The notes below the pieces were generated by a model. The model was given only the letters and a program-made list of their open reading frames with translations. It made no database searches and was not told where the DNA came from. This document shows, in pieces, positions 16,660 through 24,893 of a stretch of DNA of 34,425 nucleotides. The stretch's first letter is position 1. Every line of letters begins with the position of its first letter. Location of the stretch: positions 1 through 34,425 of the forward strand of contig JAJPHU010000221.1 in assembly GCA_021325115.1 (NCBI GenBank), written 5' to 3'. A program made the position numbers and the translations under genes. Source of the DNA: Planctomycetota bacterium. GTDB taxonomy: Bacteria; Planctomycetota; Planctomycetia; Gemmatales; Gemmataceae.

Positions 16660-18450
16660 ATGAAATACCGACTGAGTTTGGCATTGTTGGCGATGCTGGC
16701 GATCGGTACGCCGGTTTGTGCCGTTGATCAGGAAGCGGTCCATCGAGCCATCGATCGAGGCATTACGGCGCTGCGCAAAATGCAACAGGCCGACGGTACC
16801 TGGCCCCACCAATACATCGGTGCCACGGCTCTGGCTGGCCTGACGCTGCTAGAGTGCGGTGCCAAGGAAGACAATAAGGACGTGCTCCGCGCCGCCGACG
16901 CTGTGCGCCGAGCCAGCATCGATTTGACGCATACGTATTCCATTGCCTTGTCCTTGCTGTTTCTCGACCGTCTCGGCGACCGCGAGGATGAGCCGTTGAT
17001 TAAGTCCCTGATGTATCGTCTGCTGGCTGGGCAGAATGCCAACGGCGCCTGGTCCTACGGTTGCCCTGCCATTGGCGATGAGGAGAAGCGCGATTTGCGG
17101 GAGAAGCTGAAAAATCGCAAGGTAGCCGAGGCGCCCCCGCCGCGGGAGGTGGGCGCGCCAGGTTTTCCTCCCTTCCAACCCGGTCCCCTGGCCGGTGTGC
17201 TGGGGCCGGGCGGACAGGGCGACAACTCGAACACCCAGTTCGCCGCTCTGGGGCTGTGGGTAGGACGCCGCCACGGCGTAGCGATCGAACACGCCGCCAA
17301 CCGGCTGGCCGACCACTTTCGCAACACACAAATGGAGGACGGCGGTTGGAGCTACATGTCCGTTCCCGGCATGGGGTCGACTCCAGCTATGACCTGCGCT
17401 GGCCTGATCGCCTTGGCCATCGCCGATGGTGCCGTCCTGGAGGATGCCCGCCAGCGCAAGCCGAACGCCAAGCTGCCTGACATTAGCAAGGACAAAGAGC
17501 TAAAGAGGGGCCTGGAAGCACTCGGCGCCGTCATCGACAATCCCCGAGGTCTCAAGCCCCAGCAGCCGGCCCCTCCGTTCGCTCCGCCGGGAGGCCGGTT
17601 TTCTCCCCCCGAGCGCGTGGGCGGACGATCGTATTATTTCCTGTGGTCGCTGGAGCGCGTGGCCGTGGCCCTCGATTTAAAAACCATTGGCAACAAGGAC
17701 TGGTACGGCTGGGGCGCGGAAATCCTGCTGGACAATCAGATGCCAGATGGCAGCTGGAGCGGCGACTATGCCGGAGGCGGGGTCGATACCTGTTTCGCGC
17801 TGCTGTTCCTTCGCCGGGCCAATCTGGTCCGTGATCTGACCATTAGCCTCAAGGGCAAGGTCGTGGATCCTGGCGAGCGCGTGCTGAGCGGCACCCTCCG
17901 CGGCAAACGGCCCCGCAAGATGCTGTCCGGCATCGAGACCCAGGATGCCAGGCCGATGAAGAAGCCGCTCTTAAAAGTCATGTCAGCTGAAGGCAGCCGA
18001 CTCGCCGACGACTTGGTGAAAGCGACCGGCTCACGCCGCAATGAGCTGATTTCAACTATGGAGACCGAGAAAGGCGTTCAATATACCGAAGCGTTGGCCG
18101 CGGCCATTCCCAAACTGGAAGGCGAATCCCACCGCAAAGCACGGGAGGCGCTGGCCAATCGGCTGACGCGCATGAAGGATGATACGCTTGTGGAATATCT
18201 GCGCGACGAGGATGCCGAGATCCGCCGCGCCGCCGCCATTGCTGCCGGACAAAAGGACAGCAAAGCACTGGTGCCAGACCTCATTGCCCTGTTGCGCGAT
18301 CCCGAAATCCGTGTGGTTCGGGCCGCTCATGCCTCTCTGAAGGCGCTTACGGACCAAGACTTTGGCCCCGCTGCCAACGCCACACGCGAAGAACGCGATC
18401 AAGCCATACGGCAATGGATCGAGTGGTGGAGCAAACAACGCAAGAAGTAA
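16660..18450 (+). CDS. Secreted alpha-toroid (prenyltransferase/squalene-cyclase-like) protein with HEAT-like end
   Basis: Product of 596 residues. The ATG at 16660 has GGAGGG 6 nt upstream and begins a typical signal peptide (MKYRLSLALLAMLAIGTPVCA). Residues about 25-390 carry repeats of the alpha/alpha-toroid type: QQADGTWP, NGAWSYG, EDGGWSYMS and PDGSWSGDYAGGGVDTCFAL, with the DGxW pattern shared by prenyltransferase and terpene-cyclase folds. The acidic DxDD motif of squalene cyclases is not visible, so enzyme activity is doubtful. Residues about 490-580 are HEAT-like (LRDEDAEIRRAAAIAAGQKD, LLRDPEIRVVRAAHASL). Proteins of this design are common in planctomycetes and of unknown function. 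It is convergent with the H+-pyrophosphatase gene. Confidence 0.85.
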   Translation: MKYRLSLALLAMLAIGTPVCAVDQEAVHRAIDRGITALRKMQQADGTWPHQYIGATALAGLTLLECGAKEDNKDVLRAADAVRRASIDLTHTYSIALSLLFLDRLGDREDEPLIKSLMYRLLAGQNANGAWSYGCPAIGDEEKRDLREKLKNRKVAEAPPPREVGAPGFPPFQPGPLAGVLGPGGQGDNSNTQFAALGLWVGRRHGVAIEHAANRLADHFRNTQMEDGGWSYMSVPGMGSTPAMTCAGLIALAIADGAVLEDARQRKPNAKLPDISKDKELKRGLEALGAVIDNPRGLKPQQPAPPFAPPGGRFSPPERVGGRSYYFLWSLERVAVALDLKTIGNKDWYGWGAEILLDNQMPDGSWSGDYAGGGVDTCFALLFLRRANLVRDLTISLKGKVVDPGERVLSGTLRGKRPRKMLSGIETQDARPMKKPLLKVMSAEGSRLADDLVKATGSRRNELISTMETEKGVQYTEALAAAIPKLEGESHRKAREALANRLTRMKDDTLVEYLRDEDAEIRRAAAIAAGQKDSKALVPDLIALLRDPEIRVVRAAHASLKALTDQDFGPAANATREERDQAIRQWIEWWSKQRKK

Positions 18451-18456
18451 ATGTGT

Positions 18457-18500
18457 CGGAAGCGTAAGCGACAGCATGTCCGCCGTCGCTTACGCTTCCG
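18457..18500. repeat. Perfect 16-bp palindromic repeat between convergent genes (family GGAAGCGTAAGC, copy 1)
   Basis: CGGAAGCGTAAGCGAC (18457-18472) is perfectly repeated inverted at 18485-18500 with a 12-nt loop. It lies in the 62-nt gap between two convergent stop codons, a good place for a bidirectional terminator. Related copies are at 22173-22230 and 34309-34364. Confidence 0.85.
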
Positions 18501-18512
18501 GTTCGTTTGGGT

Positions 18513-21188
18513 TTAGTGACTCCGCACCGGCGTCTGATTGCCGGCCGTGGTCGCCGACGCCGACTCTTCCTCCGGCAGCAGCTGTTCCTCTCTGGGAATA
18601 CGCATCGCATAGAACGAGCGCCACACGAATATCAGAGCAATCACCAGCATTGCCAGGCCCACCAGCGGAGCATAGTCCCGTGTGCCTTCGTGCTGGGCCG
18701 CCAAGCGCAGATGGACGGCGATCTCTACAGCCAACAAACCAAACAGCGTCGAGAACTTGATGATCGGGTTGAGCGCCACCGAAGTCGTGTCCTTGAACGG
18801 ATCGCCGACGGTGTCGCCCACGACCGTGGCGGCGTGCAACGGCGTGCCCTTCTCCTTTAGATCTACTTCGACCAGCTTCTTGGCGTTGTCCCAGGCGCCG
18901 CCAGCGTTGGCCATATAGATAGCCTGGAACAAACCGAAGATGGCGATGGACACCAGGTAGGCGACGAAGAAGTTCGGATCGAAGAAGGCAAACGCCAAGG
19001 TGATGGTCATGAGCGCGATGAAAATGTTCCACATGCCGCTCTGGGCGTACTGCGTGCAGATGCGCACGACCGTCTTGGAATCCTCGATGTCGGCCTCTTT
19101 CTTATCGAGGTTCATGTTCTTCTTGATGAAGGCGACAGCCCGGTAGGCGCCCGTGACCACTGCCTGCATCGAAGCGCCGGAGAACCAGAAGACCACCGCG
19201 CCGCCGCAGATAAAGCCGAGCAGGACCGGAGCATCGGTCAAGCTCAGGGCCAACAGGCCCACGCTCTTGAGCAACAGAATGATCGAGAAAATCATGGTAG
19301 TGGCACCAACGACGGCGGTGCCGATCAACACCGGTTTGGCCGTGGCTTTGAAAGTATTGCCGGCCGAATCGTTGGCTTCCAGATAATGCTTGCCGCGCTC
19401 GAAATTCGGCGAAAAGCCGAAGTCGCGCTCGATCTCTTCATGAATGCCGGGAATCTGTTCGGTCTGGGCCAACTCAAAGACAGACTGAGCGTTGTCCGTC
19501 ACCGGGCCGTAGCTATCCACAGCGATGTTGACCGGCCCCATACACAAAAAGCCGAATGCCACCAGGCCAAAGGCAAAGACGGAGCCGTATGGCCCCATCA
19601 CCTTAATCAGTTCGGCGGTATATTGAGGCGATTCTACGGAGCTGACCGCATAGGCGACGGCCATCAGGCTAGCGATGAGCATTCCTTTCCAGAAGGCGCT
19701 GAAATTGCCAGCCACGATACCGGAGAGGATCGTCAATGATGAACCGCCCTCGCGCGAGGCCGTGACGATCTCGTGGACATGTCGGGAGTGTGAGCTGGTG
19801 AAAATCTTGGTGAATTCCGGGATCAGCACGGCAGCCAGAGTGCCGCAACTGATGATCGTCGCCAATTGCCACCACAGGTGCGGCATTTGAACCACGATAG
19901 TACCGGCCTTCACCGAGAGATCGTTGAGTAGCAGCCAGCTCATGCCGAATGAAGTCGAGATACACAGAATCGAGGCGATCCAGATAAGACGCGTCAACGG
20001 CTGCTCAAAGTCGAATTCGGTTCGCCCTTCGTACTGCTTTTCCGAGATCCACTGGTTGACGAAGTAGGAAACACCGGACATGAAATCCATGAGGAAGCGC
20101 ATGGCAAAGATCCAGACGATGAGCTTCGCTTGCAAATCGAGATAATTGGTGGTGGCAAGTTTGGAGTCCGGCCGGGCGATTGGGTTGGGTTCCAGCCCGA
20201 ACAGGCCGCGAATGAGGTTTTCGGTGACGGCCAAGGTGATGAAGGTGATGAGGGCGACGCCGGTGACACCGTAGGTCTCGAAGCCGTCGGCGGTTGGGCC
20301 GACTGAGTCACCGGCATTGTCACCCGTGCAGTCGGCGATGACGCCGGGGTTGCGCGGATCGTCTTCTTTGACCTTGAAAACGATCTTCATCAAGTCGGAA
20401 CCGATGTCGGCAATCTTGGTGAAGATGCCGCCCGCGATGCGTAATGCCGAAGCGCCCAGCGATTCGCCGATGGCGAAGCCGAGAAAGCAATAGCCTACAA
20501 TCTGTCGCGGCACGAACAGCAGGATGATGACCATCATCACCAGTTCCAGCGAAATCAGGAACAGACCCACCGACATGCCGGCTCGCAGCGGAATGTTGAC
20601 AACGTCCCACGGCTTGCCACGCAGCGAGGCGAAGGCGGTCCGGCAGTTGGCGTACGTGTTGACACGGATGCCGTACCAGGCCACGGCGTAGGAGCCCCCC
20701 ATGCCGACGATGGAGAAAAGCAACACCAAAATAAGTGTGGTGATGGGCGTAATCTGCTCGGCGGATGCTGCTTCCTTGACGCCAGCTTCTTGGCTGAAGC
20801 CAAGCAGATAGTAGCCGATGGCACAGGCGATTAGTACGAACAGCATGAGTAAGAACTTACCCTGCTGAATCAGGTACGTCTTGCAGGTGGCATAGATGGT
20901 ATCAGCGACGTTGAGCATCGACCGATGGGCCGGCAGCCGGTGGATCTGCGTGCGCAGATAGAGGCTGATGCCCAGGGTGCCGCAGATGACCCAGGCGCCA
21001 AGGAACAACAGCCACCAGGCACTGATGCCACCGAGACTGGTGAATGTGCCTTCGTGCAAGTCCGGAATGGCCAGGTCGGCCTCGCTGGCGTAGGCTGAGG
21101 CCGAAGCCGCAAGCAGCACTGCCAGGGCGCCGAGGATCGCGGTCAGGTTCGATAGCCGAAGCCGTCGGCAAATGTATGAGGTAATCAT
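18513..21188 (-). CDS. hppA: Membrane-bound H+-translocating pyrophosphatase
   Basis: Product of 891 residues. The ATG at 21188 has AAGGAG 11 nt upstream; the frame stays open further but without a start site. It is longer than usual (about 660-800) because of an N-terminal signal-like segment (LGALAVLLAASASAYASEA) before the first family helices. About 16-17 membrane segments are present. Signatures of the family: DIGSDLMKIVFKVKEDDPRN, TGDNAGDSVGPTADGFETYG, GPVTDNAQSVFELAQ and GDPFKDTTSVALNPIIKF, all with the Asp residues that bind Mg-pyrophosphate. In GNTFKATAK the residue that separates subfamilies is Lys (about residue 614), which predicts a K+-independent enzyme. It hydrolyses PPi and pumps protons out of the cytoplasm or into an internal compartment. 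Confidence 0.95.
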   Translation of the reverse strand: MITSYICRRLRLSNLTAILGALAVLLAASASAYASEADLAIPDLHEGTFTSLGGISAWWLLFLGAWVICGTLGISLYLRTQIHRLPAHRSMLNVADTIYATCKTYLIQQGKFLLMLFVLIACAIGYYLLGFSQEAGVKEAASAEQITPITTLILVLLFSIVGMGGSYAVAWYGIRVNTYANCRTAFASLRGKPWDVVNIPLRAGMSVGLFLISLELVMMVIILLFVPRQIVGYCFLGFAIGESLGASALRIAGGIFTKIADIGSDLMKIVFKVKEDDPRNPGVIADCTGDNAGDSVGPTADGFETYGVTGVALITFITLAVTENLIRGLFGLEPNPIARPDSKLATTNYLDLQAKLIVWIFAMRFLMDFMSGVSYFVNQWISEKQYEGRTEFDFEQPLTRLIWIASILCISTSFGMSWLLLNDLSVKAGTIVVQMPHLWWQLATIISCGTLAAVLIPEFTKIFTSSHSRHVHEIVTASREGGSSLTILSGIVAGNFSAFWKGMLIASLMAVAYAVSSVESPQYTAELIKVMGPYGSVFAFGLVAFGFLCMGPVNIAVDSYGPVTDNAQSVFELAQTEQIPGIHEEIERDFGFSPNFERGKHYLEANDSAGNTFKATAKPVLIGTAVVGATTMIFSIILLLKSVGLLALSLTDAPVLLGFICGGAVVFWFSGASMQAVVTGAYRAVAFIKKNMNLDKKEADIEDSKTVVRICTQYAQSGMWNIFIALMTITLAFAFFDPNFFVAYLVSIAIFGLFQAIYMANAGGAWDNAKKLVEVDLKEKGTPLHAATVVGDTVGDPFKDTTSVALNPIIKFSTLFGLLAVEIAVHLRLAAQHEGTRDYAPLVGLAMLVIALIFVWRSFYAMRIPREEQLLPEEESASATTAGNQTPVRSH

Positions 21189-21233
21189 GAGCGGTAAAAT
21201 CTCCTTGGAAGGACTTCCTATCAGGTTAGTTAT

Positions 21234-21263
21234 CTCACCCATGCATCGCGAAGCCGGGGTGAG
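21234..21263 (-). promoter_or_regulatory. Inverted repeat in the leader of hppA
   Basis: CTCACCC (21234-21240) and GGGTGAG (21257-21263) are perfectly inverted around a 16-nt loop, 46 nt before the hppA start. The 293-nt gap 21189-21481 separates the divergent genes hppA and the 1131-residue protein and must hold both promoters; I see no strong promoter boxes. Confidence 0.3.
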
Positions 21264-21481
21264 TCGGCATACCCGCAGAATACGATAAGGATAGGGGGTA
21301 TCGGCGGCGAAGTCTACGGATGGTTGTGCGAGGTCAACGCAGGCGGCGCCAGCCGCGACGTACAAGGATGCCCCAGGCGCCTCCGTTTTGGCCGATCGGA
21401 AGGCCCCTCCTCTGTGGCAATCGTGCCCATTTACCGCTACCATGACGACTCCAAGCGATTCTCGCGGAAAGGTTTCGCCTT

Positions 21482-24400
21482 ATGACCGTGACGCTCCCCC
21501 CTATCCTAACAGTTGCCGAATTGCAGCGGCTGCTGACGCAAGCAGAGCCGGCTGCTCTGCTGGTCCCTCCGCGCATTCTCCGTCGCGTCATCAAAAGGGA
21601 CCGCGAGTTAGTGGGTCCAGGCTTGCAGGTGCCGCACCACAAAAGCTACGTTGTGGCCCGCGAGCGCTTACTGTGCTTCGTCGCTGCCAAGGAACTGGGC
21701 CTCGAGCCTGGCTGCGAACTGGCACCGACCCTGGTGCTGTTGCCGTGGCCGGATCGACAGCCTTTAACAGAGCGCGACCGCGCGAGGACACTGCTGAGAT
21801 ACTGGCGCTTGCTGTTCCACGCACGAGTTCACTTAGCATTACAAACGCAGGGCACGGGCGACGGATTGCGTTCGCGCATCCAGCACATCGGCGTGACCGA
21901 ATTCAACGAAGCAAAGGCTGTATTGCAACAAGAGCGTTATCTGCTGCCGCCTGGCGATGCGGCGACGGCCTATGAGGAATTCGCCGCCGTTTACCTGGAA
22001 CTACGCTATTTCGCGCCGCACATGCTGCCTCTGTACTTCCCGGCCTGTTCGCGGCCAGAAACGATCGCCGCCGTACTGGCCCAGGACGTGGATGCGGCCG
22101 GTTTGTTTACCGCTACACGCCTGGAAGGCGCTCCGGACCCTACTCCTTCGCCTATTTCGTCGTTGGAGGGTGAACGAGTCGGAAGCGTAAGCGACGGCGA
22201 ACTATCCGTCACGTACGCTTCCGGCTCGTTGCAAGCAGGGGATGCTCCACGCGCCTATCGGCGTTTGTTGGAGCGTGCCGACAGAGCCAGTGCGCGGGGC
22301 AACATGGTCCGCGCCGCTATCTTTCGCATGTGTGCGGTGCGGCTGGCCCCTGCCGGTCAGGCCAATCCCACCCGTGCCGCCGCCTATCGGGAGATGGAAC
22401 ACTTCAGCAAGCGCTTGCAGAACGCCCTTGGCTATTCCAACGAGGTTGCGGCCGACTGGCGGCAAGCTCTGTTCGCGTTATTAGAACCCGCCTCCCGCGG
22501 CATCTGGCCCAGCGAAAGCCGAATGCTCTACGATTTGCAAAAGGCGTGCCTCGATCGGGAGCGGCCGGTCTATGCCATCGATCTCGTCGAATGGTTCGTC
22601 TCTTGGGGCCGCCGGCCCATCAAACGCTTGCTGCCTTTCCATGATTCCGTCCGCATGGTCAAGCACTTGCGCAGCGCCCTGCACCGGCTGACTGCCATCC
22701 GTCTTGCCGAGCCGATTCGCCGCCGTCTCTTCTCGTTGCTGATCGAATCGACACACCAGGCCGAGCATCGCTTGCGCCAGCGCCTCCGGCCGGTTATCGG
22801 CGCGGCCTTGAACAAAGTCGGTCTGGCGCCGCACAGCATCGCCGAAGAAGTGGCGCGCGACAAGGTAGTTGAAGAGCTGATCGATCTCGTCGTCGAGCAC
22901 GGCTTCCTCGGCATGAGCGATTTGCGCGACGCCATCGCGCGGAATCGCCTCAAGCTACCGGACCTGACCGGTGCAGAAGCGAGCGGACTGGCCAAGATGG
23001 TCGCCGGTTTGCGCACTTTTTTCCTCGGCGATGCGTTGATCCGCGCCAATCGCCAGCTTGCTTCCGATCTCGATGGCGTTTATCACCGCGGCGAGATTTA
23101 CCTGCGCTGGCTCCAACGTCTCAGCGCTGCCGCCTTCGGTACGCGCATCGGCCGGCTGCTGACGCTGTACATCGCTCTGCCGTTTGGCTGTTCGTTGGCT
23201 GTGCTGAAGGTCTGGGACGAAGTGATGGAACACCTCTACGGGGGGCCGCCCGAACACAGCGCGGCAGCGCGCGAGGCAGCCAAGCAGATTAATCCCTACG
23301 CTTTCACACTGCTTGGCCTGTTTTTCCTGGCTCTGTTTCACATTGGTCCCTTCCGCCGCACTCTGTTGTGGGCAAGTATGAAAGCCTGGCACGGCTTACG
23401 CTGGTGCCTGCACGACCTGCCTGCCTGGTTTGTGCGTTTGCCCTGGCTAGTGCACCTCTTGCAAAGCCGGCCGTGGCTGTTCCTGTTTCAATTTGTCCTC
23501 AAGCCGCTGCCGTGGGCCGTTCTCTGCACACTCCTATTGCGCTATTTCGGATGGAATTTAACTACTTCTCTCGCTGCGGGAGCAGTAACCTTCGCGGCCG
23601 GCAGCCTGCTCTTGAATTCGCGCTGGGGCACCTATGTCGAAGAAGTGACCGTGGACCATTTGATGCGCACCTGGCAGCTCGTCCAGGCCGACCTTGTGCC
23701 CGGCCTGGTGCGCTGGGTCATCTATCTCTACCGCCGCTTGCAGGAAGAGGTAGAGCGCCTGATCTACACCGTAGACGAATGGCTGCGCTTCCGTCCCGGC
23801 GACAGCCGCCTGTCACTCCTTGCCAAACCCATTCTTGGCTTGATCTGGTTTGGTATCACCTACCTATTCCGGGTGATTTTCAACCTGTTTGTCGAGCCGA
23901 CATTCAATCCCATCAAGCATTTCCCCACCGTGACGGTGACGGCCAAACTGCTTTTGCCGATCTACCCGGAATTGCTCCGCACCTTCCGTGCACCGGTCGT
24001 GCCGGTGCTGGGCAAGGCGATGGGCAATACCGTGGCCGCCACGGCCATCGGCCTGCTGCCTGGCCTGGCCGGCTTTCTCGTTTGGGAATTCAAGGAAAAT
24101 TGGCGGCTCTATCGCGCCAATCAATCGCCGACTTTACGCCCCGAAATTGTCGGACATCACGGCGAAACCGTGCTGCGCCTGATGCGTCCCGGCTTCCACT
24201 CCGGCACGCTGCCGAAGTTGTATGCGCGCTTGCGTCACGGCCGCGGCCGTTCGCCGCGCAAGCAACACGAAGCACTGCACCATCTCCGTCAGCGCTTGCA
24301 GCAATTTGTCGAGCGCAATCTGTTTACCGTGCTGGCCGGCAGCAAAAGCTGGGGCAATGCCGTACCCTTGCATGTCGGCACAATCCACATCGCTACCAAT

Positions 24401-24877
24401 CGCATCCGCATCGAATTGACCGGGCCGTCTTCGAGCATTCACATCGATTTCGAGGAACACGGCGGCTGGCTGCTCGCCGGCCTGACTGGCCCGAGCGCAG
24501 GTCAACAAACCTGGCTGTCTCTCCTCAATGCCGAACAGGGCATGGCCTTTCGCGATGCCCTGGCCGGTTTCTACAAGCTGGCTGGCGTCCATGTGGTGCG
24601 TGAACAGCTAGAAGCACAATTGCCGACCGGAACAATCTACGATCTGACGGAGAAAGGGCTTGTGGTTTGGCCGCTAATGGAGCAGAACGGCGCTGCCGTC
24701 TACGATCTGGAAGTTAGTCCCCAGAAAGAAACCCTGCTCTATGCGGCGACGCCCATCTACTGGGACGATTGGGTACAGATCTGGCAACGCGATCACGACG
24801 GCAAGGGTCATGTGCCGTTATTGCCGTTGCCCATACGTTTGCTGCCGCAGAGCGAAACACGGCTGCCTTCGGGGTAA
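21482..24877 (+). CDS. Large membrane protein of unknown function
   Basis: Product of 1131 residues, ATG at 21482 after a weak AAAGG. The N-terminal about 550 residues are soluble, helical and Arg-rich, with no recognised domain. The middle (about 555-880) holds several hydrophobic segments: LTLYIALPFGCSLAVLKVW, FTLLGLFFLALFHIGPF, LFQFVLKPLPWAVLCTLLL, ILGLIWFGITYLFRVIFNLF and VAATAIGLLPGLAGFLVWEF. The conserved-looking loop FVEPTFNPIKHFPTVTVTAK sits between two of them. The C-terminal about 230 residues look like a soluble alpha/beta domain (VGTIHIATNRIRIELTG, GGWLLAGLTGPS). I know no characterised homologue; it may be a planctomycete-specific family. Residues about 231-250 are encoded by a palindromic repeat read in frame. 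It ends 16 nt from the convergent SBP56-like gene. Confidence 0.8.
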   Translation: MTVTLPPILTVAELQRLLTQAEPAALLVPPRILRRVIKRDRELVGPGLQVPHHKSYVVARERLLCFVAAKELGLEPGCELAPTLVLLPWPDRQPLTERDRARTLLRYWRLLFHARVHLALQTQGTGDGLRSRIQHIGVTEFNEAKAVLQQERYLLPPGDAATAYEEFAAVYLELRYFAPHMLPLYFPACSRPETIAAVLAQDVDAAGLFTATRLEGAPDPTPSPISSLEGERVGSVSDGELSVTYASGSLQAGDAPRAYRRLLERADRASARGNMVRAAIFRMCAVRLAPAGQANPTRAAAYREMEHFSKRLQNALGYSNEVAADWRQALFALLEPASRGIWPSESRMLYDLQKACLDRERPVYAIDLVEWFVSWGRRPIKRLLPFHDSVRMVKHLRSALHRLTAIRLAEPIRRRLFSLLIESTHQAEHRLRQRLRPVIGAALNKVGLAPHSIAEEVARDKVVEELIDLVVEHGFLGMSDLRDAIARNRLKLPDLTGAEASGLAKMVAGLRTFFLGDALIRANRQLASDLDGVYHRGEIYLRWLQRLSAAAFGTRIGRLLTLYIALPFGCSLAVLKVWDEVMEHLYGGPPEHSAAAREAAKQINPYAFTLLGLFFLALFHIGPFRRTLLWASMKAWHGLRWCLHDLPAWFVRLPWLVHLLQSRPWLFLFQFVLKPLPWAVLCTLLLRYFGWNLTTSLAAGAVTFAAGSLLLNSRWGTYVEEVTVDHLMRTWQLVQADLVPGLVRWVIYLYRRLQEEVERLIYTVDEWLRFRPGDSRLSLLAKPILGLIWFGITYLFRVIFNLFVEPTFNPIKHFPTVTVTAKLLLPIYPELLRTFRAPVVPVLGKAMGNTVAATAIGLLPGLAGFLVWEFKENWRLYRANQSPTLRPEIVGHHGETVLRLMRPGFHSGTLPKLYARLRHGRGRSPRKQHEALHHLRQRLQQFVERNLFTVLAGSKSWGNAVPLHVGTIHIATNRIRIELTGPSSSIHIDFEEHGGWLLAGLTGPSAGQQTWLSLLNAEQGMAFRDALAGFYKLAGVHVVREQLEAQLPTGTIYDLTEKGLVVWPLMEQNGAAVYDLEVSPQKETLLYAATPIYWDDWVQIWQRDHDGKGHVPLLPLPIRLLPQSETRLPSG
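22173..22230. repeat. GGAAGCGTAAGC palindromic repeat inside a coding region (copy 2)
   Basis: Arms 22173-22197 and 22206-22230 match inversely at 22 of 25 positions around an 8-nt loop. The unit lies inside the 1131-residue protein gene and is translated without a frame shift as a Ser/Gly-rich segment (VGSVSDGELSVTYASGS), the same peptide style that copy 1 would encode. It probably forms a surface loop. Confidence 0.85.
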
Positions 24878-24893
24878 TTGCTTTCTGTGCCCT

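Noticed and set aside
23368..24603. Plus-strand open frame of 411 residues in another frame of the large membrane protein
   Set aside because: Its composition is typical of a shifted high-GC frame (Arg, Pro, Ala) and it lacks a ribosome site; the 1131-residue frame has consistent membrane segments through the region.
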